From Burkholderiales bacterium UBA4615 (GTDB lineage: Bacteria > Pseudomonadota > Gammaproteobacteria > Burkholderiales > Burkholderiaceae_E), in NCBI GenBank assembly GCA_002386465.1, contig DGIT01000099.1, positions 7,547 to 36,389 of the forward strand: a stretch of DNA of 28,843 nucleotides, read 5' to 3'. This document shows, one piece after another, positions 6,921 to 15,242 of this stretch. Both the position numbers and the translations under genes were made by a program. The notes below the pieces were generated by a model. That model was given only the letters and a program-made list of their open reading frames with translations. It ran no database searches and was not told where the DNA came from. Numbering within the stretch: the first letter of the stretch is position 1; each line of letters starts with the position of its first letter.

Positions 6921-8051
6921 CTATGCGGGCAACAAGCGCGCTGCAGACAGCATCTCGGCGGTCACTCCAGCCGCAGCCAGCGATGCCGGGATGGGCACGC
7001 CCCGAGCCAGCGCCGCGCAGGCTTCTCCCATCGCCGCCGACGTCTGAATGCCATAGCCGCCCTGCGCGGCCACCCAGCAAAACGAAGGCTCATCGGGCGC
7101 AGGCCCACCAACCAGTGCGCCGTCATGCACAAACGAACGCAGTCCAGCCCACACCCGCGTCGGTCGCCTGATCGACAGCGTGGTCGCCTCTTCGATGTGA
7201 TGAATCGCCATGGCGATATCAAGTTCTTCTGCCTGTACGTCATGCGGCTCCACCGGATCGGCATTGGCCGGGGAACCGAGCAGCGCGCCTGCGTCCGGCT
7301 TGAAATACCAGGATTCATCCAGTGCGATGACCATCGGCCAATCCCGGGTGTTCAGGCCATCGGGCGCTGCAAAGGTGAAGGCTGACCGTCGCTTGGGTTG
7401 CAGACCGATGGGGCGAACGCCGGCCATGTGTGCCACCACATCAGCCCAGGCGCCTGCCGCATTGACCAGGACCGGCGCGCTCCAGGCGCGGGTGCCGCTG
7501 AACACGTGCCACAACCCCGCAACGCGCTCGATCCGATCCACGGGCGCATCGCACACGATCTGCCCCGATTGCGCACGGATTCCACGCAAGAAACCCTGAT
7601 GGAGCGTGTGCACGTCGATATCGCAGGCCCCGGGTTCGAAGATCGCGCGGCCGGTGGTCTGGGCCCGCAAGACTGGTACACGCGCCAGGACCTCCGCAGC
7701 CTCCCACCGACTGACCTCAGGCGTGATGCGCTGCATCGCGGCGAGTTCCGTTTCGATCAGGGCATCATCATCGGGGCCGCCCACCATCAGGGCCCCTCGC
7801 GGCGTGAGGACCGGAGCATCGCAAAATCCTGCCGGCGGATGGGCAAGAAAGGGCCGGCTGGCCCGCGACAGGATGCGCACCTGCTCACCACCATAGGTCT
7901 CGGAAAACAGCGCAGCCGAGCGGCCTGTGCTGTGATACCCAGGTTGCGACTCACTTTCGAGCAGCACCACGCGCCCATGCGGTGCCAGAAAGTATCCGGT
8001 GGAGGCGCCGGCAATACCAGCGCCGATGACCAGGAAATCTACCGTAGACAC
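6921..8051 (-). CDS. FAD-dependent oxidoreductase of the D-amino-acid oxidase (DAO) family
   Basis: This 376-residue flavoprotein begins STVDFLVIGAGIAGASTGYFLAPHGRVVLLESES, with the FAD-binding GxGxxG at residues 10-15 and an acidic residue at the end of strand 2 (Glu32). LNAAGAWADVVAHMAGV-like and PKRRSAFTF segments, and WAGLRSFVHDGALVGG followed by GGYGIQTSAAMGE near the C-terminus, are typical of glycine/D-amino-acid oxidases. The protein should oxidise an amine or amino acid with flavin; the substrate is unknown. I chose the GTG at 8051 because GGAGGG lies 6 bases upstream and the fold starts right there. A longer reading from a TTG at 8096 would run into the palindrome at 8079-8102. It is followed by the MlrC-type gene after 14 bases, probably in one transcript. 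Confidence 0.88.
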   Translation of the reverse strand: MSTVDFLVIGAGIAGASTGYFLAPHGRVVLLESESQPGYHSTGRSAALFSETYGGEQVRILSRASRPFLAHPPAGFCDAPVLTPRGALMVGGPDDDALIETELAAMQRITPEVSRWEAAEVLARVPVLRAQTTGRAIFEPGACDIDVHTLHQGFLRGIRAQSGQIVCDAPVDRIERVAGLWHVFSGTRAWSAPVLVNAAGAWADVVAHMAGVRPIGLQPKRRSAFTFAAPDGLNTRDWPMVIALDESWYFKPDAGALLGSPANADPVEPHDVQAEELDIAMAIHHIEEATTLSIRRPTRVWAGLRSFVHDGALVGGPAPDEPSFCWVAAQGGYGIQTSAAMGEACAALARGVPIPASLAAAGVTAEMLSAARLLPA

Positions 8052-8078
8052 GGCATGCCCTCCACTAGGTACCCTGCT

Positions 8079-8102
8079 TGATGATTGCGCGCGCAATCAT
8101 CA
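8079..8102. promoter_or_regulatory. 24-bp perfect palindrome upstream of the oxidase/MlrC pair
   Basis: TGATGATTGCGC (8079-8090) is followed directly by its reverse complement GCGCAATCATCA (8091-8102). It starts 2 bases after the stop of the barrel-protein gene (8105) and ends 27 bases before the oxidase GTG at 8051. It could be an operator for a dimeric regulator, or a hairpin (10-bp stem, GCGC loop). There is no T-run after it on either strand, so an intrinsic terminator is less likely. Confidence 0.6.
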
Positions 8103-8104
8103 GG

Positions 8105-8641
8105 TCAAAACCTGACGATGACGCCGCCCTGCAACACAGTCGCCCTTGTCTCATTGAAGCCGCCCACGCCAAACAGCCTCGACACTTCGAGCTTGGCGGC
8201 CAAGCGATGAGTGATCGGGTACACCGCCTCAGCCGCAGCCAGGACTCCCCAGCCGTTCTCATGCACTTCACTCACGTAGGCAAGACCTAGCCCCAGGCCG
8301 AACTCCACGTGACCCCAGCGGTGAACCTCTTTCATGAGTTTGGCAGAGGTGACTCTGGAGCCTTCATGGCCATGTCGGCCATCTGCATACTCAAAAACGG
8401 CCTTCATGCCACCGCCAAGCTGTCGGGCGAGCGAGATCGCCCACAACGTCTGGTCCGTCCCGAAATCATGCCCCAGAGACAGACCAGCCTCCCACGCAAA
8501 CGGTGGATGCTGGCTACCCGCTTGATGGGACCCCGCGTGCGGACTCCCGGGTGAGGAGGTGGACGTCTGCGCCCAGGCCGGGCTGGAGACACTGGCGCAA
8601 GCCAGAGCCAAGGTGCTGACAGCGAGTTTTGCACTCAACAT
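8105..8641 (-). CDS. small outer-membrane beta-barrel protein, function unknown
   Basis: This 178-residue protein has a signal peptide of about 24 residues ending AWA, then a Ser/Gly/His-rich linker (about 25-48). It continues with about 130 residues of alternating hydrophobic and polar stretches rich in Gly and aromatic residues (FAWEAGLSLGHDF, AVFEYADGRHG, HVEFGLGLGLAYVSEV, GWGVLAAAEAVYP). The C-terminus GGVIVRF ends in phenylalanine, the usual BAM recognition signal. The length suggests an eight-stranded barrel like OmpA or opacity proteins. GGAGATCC precedes the ATG as a ribosome binding site. It lies 46 bases after tldD in the same direction. No enzymatic residues are recognisable. Confidence 0.72.
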   Translation of the reverse strand: MLSAKLAVSTLALACASVSSPAWAQTSTSSPGSPHAGSHQAGSQHPPFAWEAGLSLGHDFGTDQTLWAISLARQLGGGMKAVFEYADGRHGHEGSRVTSAKLMKEVHRWGHVEFGLGLGLAYVSEVHENGWGVLAAAEAVYPITHRLAAKLEVSRLFGVGGFNETRATVLQGGVIVRF

Positions 8642-8687
8642 TCAGGATCTCCAGAGTGACACAGGTGATGCGCTCAGGCGCTGTGCC

Positions 8688-10151
8688 TCAGGCCGTGCCG
8701 CCGACCGTCAGGCCTTCGATGCGCAAGGTGGGTTGGCCCACGCCAACCGGCACACTCTGCCCATCCTTGCCGCACACGCCCACACCGGTATCCAGGCGCA
8801 TGTCATTGCCGATCATGGTGACCCGGGTCAGCGCGTCGGGGCCATTGCCGATCAGCGTGGCGCCCTTGACCGGATACTGCACCTTGCCGTTTTCCACCCA
8901 ATACGCCTCGCTGGCCGAAAACACGAACTTGCCATTGGTGATGTCGACCTGCCCGCCGCCGAAATTCACCGCGTACAGACCGCGCTCGACCGACGCCAGG
9001 ATTTCCGCAGGATCGCGATCACCATCGAGCATGTAGGTATTGGTCATGCGTGGCATAGGCAAGTGCGCATAAGACTCGCGGCGCGCATTGCCGGTGACCG
9101 GAACCTTCATGAGTCGTGCATTGAGGCTGTCCTGAATGTATCCCTTCAGGATGCCGTCTTCGATCAGCACATTGCGTTGCGTGGGATTGCCTTCGTCATC
9201 CACATTGAGCGAGCCGCGACGATCGGCGATGGTGCCATCGTCAACCACGGTGACGCCCGGTGCGGCCACGCGCTCACCCAGACGCCCGGCGAAGGCTGAC
9301 GATCCCTTGCGATTGAAATCGCCTTCCAGCCCGTGGCCAATGGCCTCGTGCAGCAGCACGCCCGGCCAGCCCGGGCCCAGCACCACGCTCATGACGCCAC
9401 CCGGGACCGGGCGCGACTCCAGATTGACCAGCGCTGCATGCACGGCGGCGTCGACGTAGCTTTCGATGATGGCATCGGTGAAGTAGGCGAAATCAAAGCG
9501 CCCGCCACCGCCACCACTGCCTTGCTCACGACGGCCCTTGCTTTCGGCGATCACACTCACCGACAGTCGCACCAGCGGGCGCACGTCGGCGGCCAGCAGG
9601 CCATCCGAACGGGCTACCAGCACGACGTCCCACTCAGCTGCCAGTCCGGCCATGACCTGCACGATGCGCGGGTCGCGGGCACGCGCAAGTTTTTCGACCT
9701 TGTGCAGCAACTCCACTTTGGCCCCGGCTTCAAGCGAGGCGATCGGGTCGGCTGCGCCGTACAGGGCGCGCCCGCCCGATGGCGCCATGGCACCTGCAAC
9801 CCGCACCCGACCCGAGCCGCTGCGCGCAATGGTGCGTGTGGCCCGAGCTGCCGAAATGAGTGCATCAAACCCGATGGCATCGGAATAGGCGAAGGCGGTC
9901 TTGTCACCACTGACCGCCCGCACCCCAACCCCCTGGTCGATGGAAAAGCTCCCCGACTTCACAATCCCCTCATCCAGGCTCCAGCCTTCATTTCGGGTGT
10001 ACTGGAAGTACAGGTCGGCGTAATCGACGCGATGCCGAAACACCTCTCCAAGCGCCGTCGACAGGCTGGATTCGTCCAGGTCGAAGGGTTCAAGCAACAG
10101 GCCGCGGGCCAGAGCCAGGCGGGACAGCGAAGGGTCTGCAACAGTATTCAT
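8688..10151 (-). CDS. tldD: TldD metalloprotease
   Basis: The 487-residue protein is full-length TldD. In Escherichia coli TldD forms a heterodimer with TldE (PmbA) that degrades unfolded peptides and removes the leader of microcin B17 and the CcdA antitoxin. The metal-binding HEAIGHGLEGD sits at residues 268-278 (HExxxH form). The family C-terminus GVCGKDGQSVPVGVGQPTLRIEGLTVGG, with its conserved Cys, is intact. Conserved blocks SIDQGVGVRAVSGDKTAFAYSD and LLHEAIGHGLEGDF are typical. No tldE is present in the window. The gene lies 41 bases downstream of the nitrilase-family gene in a yhdP-nit-tldD order that I recognise as common in Burkholderiales. Confidence 0.97.
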   Translation of the reverse strand: MNTVADPSLSRLALARGLLLEPFDLDESSLSTALGEVFRHRVDYADLYFQYTRNEGWSLDEGIVKSGSFSIDQGVGVRAVSGDKTAFAYSDAIGFDALISAARATRTIARSGSGRVRVAGAMAPSGGRALYGAADPIASLEAGAKVELLHKVEKLARARDPRIVQVMAGLAAEWDVVLVARSDGLLAADVRPLVRLSVSVIAESKGRREQGSGGGGGRFDFAYFTDAIIESYVDAAVHAALVNLESRPVPGGVMSVVLGPGWPGVLLHEAIGHGLEGDFNRKGSSAFAGRLGERVAAPGVTVVDDGTIADRRGSLNVDDEGNPTQRNVLIEDGILKGYIQDSLNARLMKVPVTGNARRESYAHLPMPRMTNTYMLDGDRDPAEILASVERGLYAVNFGGGQVDITNGKFVFSASEAYWVENGKVQYPVKGATLIGNGPDALTRVTMIGNDMRLDTGVGVCGKDGQSVPVGVGQPTLRIEGLTVGGTA

Positions 10152-10192
10152 GGGGTGAGTCTATCTCAGGCTAAAAGGGCTCATGCGGCGCA

Positions 10193-11029
10193 CTACATGG
10201 TGCGGTGAGCCAGCGCAGGCAGCTGCCCGCGGACCTCGGCCAGGCGCGCAGCCGACAGTTCTCCGGCCACGATGCCTTCACCTTCCGGCAGGCAGGCCAG
10301 CACTTCGCCCCAAGGGTCGATGAGCAGGCTGTGGCCCCAGGTGCGACGACCATTTTCATGCAGGCCGCCTTGCGCGGGCGCCAGCACATAACACTGGTTT
10401 TCGATCGCGCGTGCGCGCAGCAGAATTTCCCAGTGCGCCTGGCCAGTCCCGTAGGTGAACGCTGAGGGCACGACGATCAGGTCCACCGTACCCAATGCAC
10501 GGTAATACTCAGGGAAGCGCACGTCGTAACACACCGACAATCCCACGCGCCACGCACGCGCACCGTTCGCAGGCTTCACATCACAGACCACAGGCGTGCG
10601 CCCCGGCGCAATCGTGGCGGATTCATCGAAGTGCTCCTCGCCGCGGCGCAGGCCGAACAGATGGACCTTGTCGTAGCGGGCGGCAAGCGTCCCATCCGGC
10701 CGGTAAACCAGACTCGCATTCCAGATGCGCCTGGGTTCAGGCGAGGCCAGAGGAGCCGTTCCACCGATCAGCCAGACATTGGCCTCGCGGGCGATCTCGG
10801 CCAGAAAGCGCTGGATCGGGCCCTCGCCCGGCGCTTCCTTCACGCCCACCTTGTCGGTATCGCGCTGACCCATCAGACAGAAGAATTCAGGCAGCACGAC
10901 CAGCCTGGCGCCCTGGGCGGCCGCTTGCAGGATCAGGCGATGGGCGCTTTCCAGATTGGCCTGAACGGTGGTGGCCGACACCATCTGAATGGCAGCCAGC
11001 GGCAATCGGTCGACAAGGGGCTCGGTCAT
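10193..11029 (-). CDS. carbon-nitrogen hydrolase of the Nit1/YbeM type (probable deaminated-glutathione amidase)
   Basis: The 278-residue protein has the nitrilase-superfamily catalytic triad: Glu48 (VLPEFF), Lys121 (YDKVHLFGL) and Cys167 (SVCYDVRFPEYYRAL). The SVCYDVRFPE motif and HLFGLRRGEEHFDES region fit the Nit1 branch, whose members hydrolyse deaminated glutathione, a side product of transaminases. A role as a general omega-amidase cannot be excluded. The start MTEPLVDRLPLAAIQMVS places the first strand (AAIQM) directly at the N-terminus, as usual. It lies between yhdP (94 bases upstream) and tldD (41 bases downstream) on the same strand. Confidence 0.9.
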   Translation of the reverse strand: MTEPLVDRLPLAAIQMVSATTVQANLESAHRLILQAAAQGARLVVLPEFFCLMGQRDTDKVGVKEAPGEGPIQRFLAEIAREANVWLIGGTAPLASPEPRRIWNASLVYRPDGTLAARYDKVHLFGLRRGEEHFDESATIAPGRTPVVCDVKPANGARAWRVGLSVCYDVRFPEYYRALGTVDLIVVPSAFTYGTGQAHWEILLRARAIENQCYVLAPAQGGLHENGRRTWGHSLLIDPWGEVLACLPEGEGIVAGELSAARLAEVRGQLPALAHRTM

Positions 11030-11123
11030 GGTCCGGTTCGGAAAGGATCAAACGGCAGTGCGCACAGCGTAGCACCCGCTGCGAGCCGCCCAGGGCATGC
11101 GCTGATGCAAGCAGTGGCCGGTG

Positions 11124-14100
11124 TCAGGGCAGCAGCGTGGCGTCTGGCGCGGCCGGTGGACGCCGGGTCCGTTCGCTGACCATCGGATCAGACCATGAGC
11201 CGGTGATCTGCACATCAAAGCCGAGCGCATCCTGCAAGGGCTTGCGCAAGACGTACTGCGCAGCCAGCGAGCCAATACCAACGATCGGATTGACCATGGC
11301 GCCCACTGCGATCGAAGCCAACCCGGCATCGAGCTCGGGGGTCACATGCACATGCAAGTCCTGGGTCTCACGCTTGAGATCGGCCATGCCGCTGAGTGTG
11401 ACCTGCGCCTGCGCACCGCTCATCTGCAAAGCATCGGTGCGGGCAATACCCGACGCGATGCGAATGTCCCCGCCAATTGCATCGAACGCGAAGCCTTGGC
11501 CAAAAACGCGATTGAGCTCACCGCTCAGCAGTCTCTGGAGCGATTGCAGGTTCAGGACGGCGATCAGGCGCGCAGGGCCGGGATCCACGCGCAAGAACGC
11601 CCCATCGGCGAGATCCAGACGCAGATCCCCCTCAAGCGTGGGCAGATCAAGCCCCAGCGGCGAGCCATTCCAGTTCACGCGTCCATCCAGACGGCCTTGT
11701 CCGCCCTGCATGGCATCGCGAATGCCCACACGCTCAAGCAGCCCACCTGCATCGCGCACACTGAGCTCCAGATTCAATGACGTGGCACGCGCAGGCTCAT
11801 GGCCAGCCTGCCCGGCAGTGGTGGATCCCTGGGCACCTGGGCTTCTGAATGACCACGCGCCGTCAGCATCGAGCCTGGCTTGCGGGTTGTCGATGCGCAA
11901 CTGGCGCAGGCGCCAGACGGGCTGCTCGACACTGCCTTCATTGGCCGCCGACAGGGTCAGACGTCCGACCGGCACACGGCCCAGCACGAGCTCTTCGACG
12001 GTGACCTCCAAAGCGGGCAACTGCTCAGGCGCGCCGGACAGGGCGGATTCAAGTTCGGTCTCGCGCGAGCGTGGCAGCTCAAGCCGATCGAAACGCGCCG
12101 TCAGCGTGCCGATCCGCTCGCCAGGCCGCGCATCGAGCCAATTGAAATGGCCAACGATTTCGCGTGCAGCAATGTTGGCGCTCCAGCGCCCTTCGCCTCG
12201 CGATGCTCCCAACACCACCTCGTGCAGCGCGCGACCGCCGATGCGCAGGTCATCGGCCACCACCGAGACCAGGTCCGGGACGAGTCCCATGCCCGGTACC
12301 ACGACATCGCCTGCGTCACGCTGCAACCGTTCCAGTTCTCCATCCGTGAGCAGCGCACGCCATGCGTCGAAATCGAGCTCTGGCGTGCGCACGAGCACCG
12401 ATAAGCCCGCGTCACGCAACACCGGCTCATCACCGACCGCAAAACCGGCGCGCCGGATCAGCAGCCGTTGCGTGCCGGGATCGCGTTCGCGCTCAAGCAC
12501 CAGCGCGATGCGATCGCGCAGGCGCACATCCAGCGTGTCGCCCATCGGGCGCCCGTCGGAGGCCGTGGGAGCCCCGGGCTGAGACACCACCCGCAAGGGC
12601 CAGTGCTCACCGGCAGTTTTGGCGAACGGAGCAGGCAAGGAACTCGACAGGCCGACCAGATCGGACTCGAGCGTCAGCGTCGAAGCACGGCCATCCACAT
12701 CCACCCTTGCCGTGTAGCGGGCAACACCATCGAGCCGGCGCGTCAGCGGGTTATCGACCAGCCTGCGCATGCCCTGCGCCCCGATCGACCCCTGCGCGGC
12801 CAGACGCAAGCGCCCCGACGGATCGGCCTGACCGTCGACCCGAATCGGCCCGCCCAGCAGCAGCCCTTGCAGCCCCGAGAGTTCAATCCCTGTCTCCGAG
12901 AAGCCCAGACGCCCGGTCACGTTAAAGAACGGTGGCAATGTCTGATCGACACGCACTTCATTGCCCGTGAAGTCGACGCTGCCCTGCACCTTCGTGGCGG
13001 ACAGTTGAGCCAGAGGCAGCACCAGGGACAGGCCCAGCTTCGCCTCGCCGGTCACGCTCAGATCACGGGTATGCCTGGACACGGTGTCCTGCAAGGGGCT
13101 GTCGTCCACGAACTGCAACATGTCAGCTGCCGCGCCAACCCCACGCCCATCAATCAGCAGGAGCGCCTCCCGGTATTCGGCCATCCTGGCCCGGACTTCG
13201 CTCAGCTTCACGTTGCCGGTCTTGGCTGATTGCGCCTGGATGCTGAAGCCGCCGCGGGAAAAATCCAGCTCGGCCTGGATCTGCTCGATCTCGGGCCACT
13301 GCGGCGCGTACCCAAGCGTGGCGTCACGCAAACGCCCGGCAATACGAAACCGGCCACGGGCCGGGTCTCGAAAAGGAAAGTCCCGCAGATCGCCTTCCAC
13401 ATCCACGACCAGGTCTTCACCTACGCCTTCGCGCAAAGACTGGGCCACCCATTCACGGGTGCGCACAGGAATGCCCAAAGGCAGGTATCGGGCCACCCTG
13501 GACGCCTGAGCCTGGTCAAAACGCCCCGTCAACTGGAGATGCCCGGGGCCGGCGGCCGCGCTTCGCCAATGCCCTGCGAACTGACCGCTCACATCAGCGT
13601 TGGCCACCTCAAGGCTCGGGACATGTACCTGCCACACGGTGATGCCCTGCAGGGTTTGTCGGGACCACTGCAGCTCAGCGCGCAATTGATTCAGCGGCAG
13701 ATCAGGCTCAGCAAAGACTCTGGGCAGGGACACGAGCGCGCCCTGTCCCTGCAGCTTGACCGTGCCCTGCAAGGGCGTGGCCTGCAGGCTGCCGGAAAAA
13801 TTCGAAAACGCAGGCAACGCGGGGCTCGTGCTGTGTTGAACCTGCATCGACAGCCGTTCGAAGTCAGCGCGTACCGTCCATGGCGCGGGCTCGCCCACAC
13901 CCTTGGCCCCGCTTGATCCGTTCCAGCCAAGCGCCACGCCACTCAGGCGACCGCGCAAATCGACGGGACGGATCATCCGGGCCAGCGGGTCGGGCAGCGG
14001 CACACGCTTGACCAATGCCAGAACCGGGGCGACCTCAAACGGCTCCAGGTTGAACTGCAGGCGCTGCAATACAGGCATTCTTGAAACATCGAACTGTGCA

Positions 14101-15134
14101 CTGCCCTGAGCGCGCAAGAGCACGCCGGCTGCATCGGTCAGCACAGCACGATCAAGCCTGACTGCATAGCCGCCGGATGCGTTCTCAAACAGCTCACCCT
14201 CGCCCTCCAACGCCTTGAGCGATGCGCTGCCACGCTGCCAGGCGAGACCCGGGCGTGCAGCCGCAAATTTGAGTCGGGTGTCCTGGATGCGTCCTTCTCG
14301 AAAGCGCATCCAGAAGAGCTCATCGATCGCACCTTGCGCTGAAACGCGGGCACGCGAAAGCGGTTCCGAGAAAGCGGCAACGATCTGCATCAAAGGCTCA
14401 AGCTGAACGCCCTGTGTCGACAGATGCAGTTCGCCGTCCCATTGCCGCCAATCAGGTCGGCGCGAAAACGCCGGTCGATCAAAGGCCAGGGCAAGCGAGG
14501 CGGTGGCATCAGGGCTGAGAGGCCGATCGCTGCGGACGCTCAGTTCATGATGCCGCCCGACGTTGCGCACATCCAGGCTCACTGCGGACAGTTCCCGATC
14601 AGGCCAGGCTCGGCGTGCATCATGCAAAACGATGGTCGCATCACGCGCGGTGAGCTCACCCTGGCTCATCAGCCAGTCGACCAGTGGCTCGTTGATCTTG
14701 CCGTCATCGGGCAGCAAAAAGCCCGCGAATTGCAACCGGCCGTTGGCCAAACGCTCAAATTCCACGCGGGGCGCCTGCAGATGCAGTTCGGCCAGGCGCG
14801 GCGCGCCTTGCAGCAAGGAGCGCCAGGACAAGCGCATCCGAATGGACTCGGCATGCAGTCGAGGGCGGCCATCCTGGCCATCGAGCCGCACCTGATCCAA
14901 CTGCAGCGTGGGATGCAGCCCCTGCCAGCCTGGGCGCAGAGCACCGATCGCTAACGGGCGCCCGATCGCGCGCTCGACATGGGCAACGATTTCGGGTCGC
15001 CAATCGGCCAGGCGCGGCCAGATCAGGTGGCGCGCACCCAAATACCCCAGGCATGCAGTGCACAGCACGCTTGCGAGAGTGAGGAGCAACCAGTGATTGA
15101 GCCGAGAATGACGCGGCGGGGCAGGCGTCGGCAT
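11124..15134 (-). CDS. yhdP: YhdP family AsmA-like inter-membrane lipid transport protein
   Basis: The 1336-residue protein has one N-terminal membrane helix (about residues 14-38, WLLLTLASVLCTACLGYLGARH). A long periplasmic part rich in amphipathic beta strands follows, starting GRPLAIGALRPGWQGLHPTLQLDQVRL, the typical YhdP N-terminal domain. The C-terminal AsmA-like domain (LDLADGAFLRVDPGPARLIAVLNLQSLQRLLSG and IASGIARTDALQMSGAQAQVTLSG) and the end VNPIVGIGSLAAQYVLRKPL are also typical. In Escherichia coli YhdP works with TamB and YdbH to carry phospholipids from the inner to the outer membrane. The length matches the family. It is divergent from glnE, with 108 bases between the starts, and heads the series yhdP-nit-tldD. 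Confidence 0.95.
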   Translation of the reverse strand: MPTPAPPRHSRLNHWLLLTLASVLCTACLGYLGARHLIWPRLADWRPEIVAHVERAIGRPLAIGALRPGWQGLHPTLQLDQVRLDGQDGRPRLHAESIRMRLSWRSLLQGAPRLAELHLQAPRVEFERLANGRLQFAGFLLPDDGKINEPLVDWLMSQGELTARDATIVLHDARRAWPDRELSAVSLDVRNVGRHHELSVRSDRPLSPDATASLALAFDRPAFSRRPDWRQWDGELHLSTQGVQLEPLMQIVAAFSEPLSRARVSAQGAIDELFWMRFREGRIQDTRLKFAAARPGLAWQRGSASLKALEGEGELFENASGGYAVRLDRAVLTDAAGVLLRAQGSAQFDVSRMPVLQRLQFNLEPFEVAPVLALVKRVPLPDPLARMIRPVDLRGRLSGVALGWNGSSGAKGVGEPAPWTVRADFERLSMQVQHSTSPALPAFSNFSGSLQATPLQGTVKLQGQGALVSLPRVFAEPDLPLNQLRAELQWSRQTLQGITVWQVHVPSLEVANADVSGQFAGHWRSAAAGPGHLQLTGRFDQAQASRVARYLPLGIPVRTREWVAQSLREGVGEDLVVDVEGDLRDFPFRDPARGRFRIAGRLRDATLGYAPQWPEIEQIQAELDFSRGGFSIQAQSAKTGNVKLSEVRARMAEYREALLLIDGRGVGAAADMLQFVDDSPLQDTVSRHTRDLSVTGEAKLGLSLVLPLAQLSATKVQGSVDFTGNEVRVDQTLPPFFNVTGRLGFSETGIELSGLQGLLLGGPIRVDGQADPSGRLRLAAQGSIGAQGMRRLVDNPLTRRLDGVARYTARVDVDGRASTLTLESDLVGLSSSLPAPFAKTAGEHWPLRVVSQPGAPTASDGRPMGDTLDVRLRDRIALVLERERDPGTQRLLIRRAGFAVGDEPVLRDAGLSVLVRTPELDFDAWRALLTDGELERLQRDAGDVVVPGMGLVPDLVSVVADDLRIGGRALHEVVLGASRGEGRWSANIAAREIVGHFNWLDARPGERIGTLTARFDRLELPRSRETELESALSGAPEQLPALEVTVEELVLGRVPVGRLTLSAANEGSVEQPVWRLRQLRIDNPQARLDADGAWSFRSPGAQGSTTAGQAGHEPARATSLNLELSVRDAGGLLERVGIRDAMQGGQGRLDGRVNWNGSPLGLDLPTLEGDLRLDLADGAFLRVDPGPARLIAVLNLQSLQRLLSGELNRVFGQGFAFDAIGGDIRIASGIARTDALQMSGAQAQVTLSGMADLKRETQDLHVHVTPELDAGLASIAVGAMVNPIVGIGSLAAQYVLRKPLQDALGFDVQITGSWSDPMVSERTRRPPAAPDATLLP

Positions 15135-15242
15135 CGTCTTGCTTCACAGCCAGGGTTCGCGGGCCGTCAGCGCAGCGCACGACCGCCATCGAGCCGACGC
15201 TCGTCCGAATGTAGCATAGGGGTCACTTTCTCAGCCTGAGCC

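Noticed and set aside
8052..8096. A longer N-terminus for the oxidase starting from TTG at 8096.
   Set aside because: It would translate part of the palindrome, uses a rare start, and the GTG at 8051 has a good GGAGGG site and starts at the fold boundary.
10495..12582. A 695-codon open frame on the plus strand opposite the nitrilase-family gene and yhdP.
   Set aside because: Its translation is Arg/Ser/Pro-rich without any family motif, and both genes on the other strand have clear motifs. It is the usual antisense open frame in high-G+C DNA.
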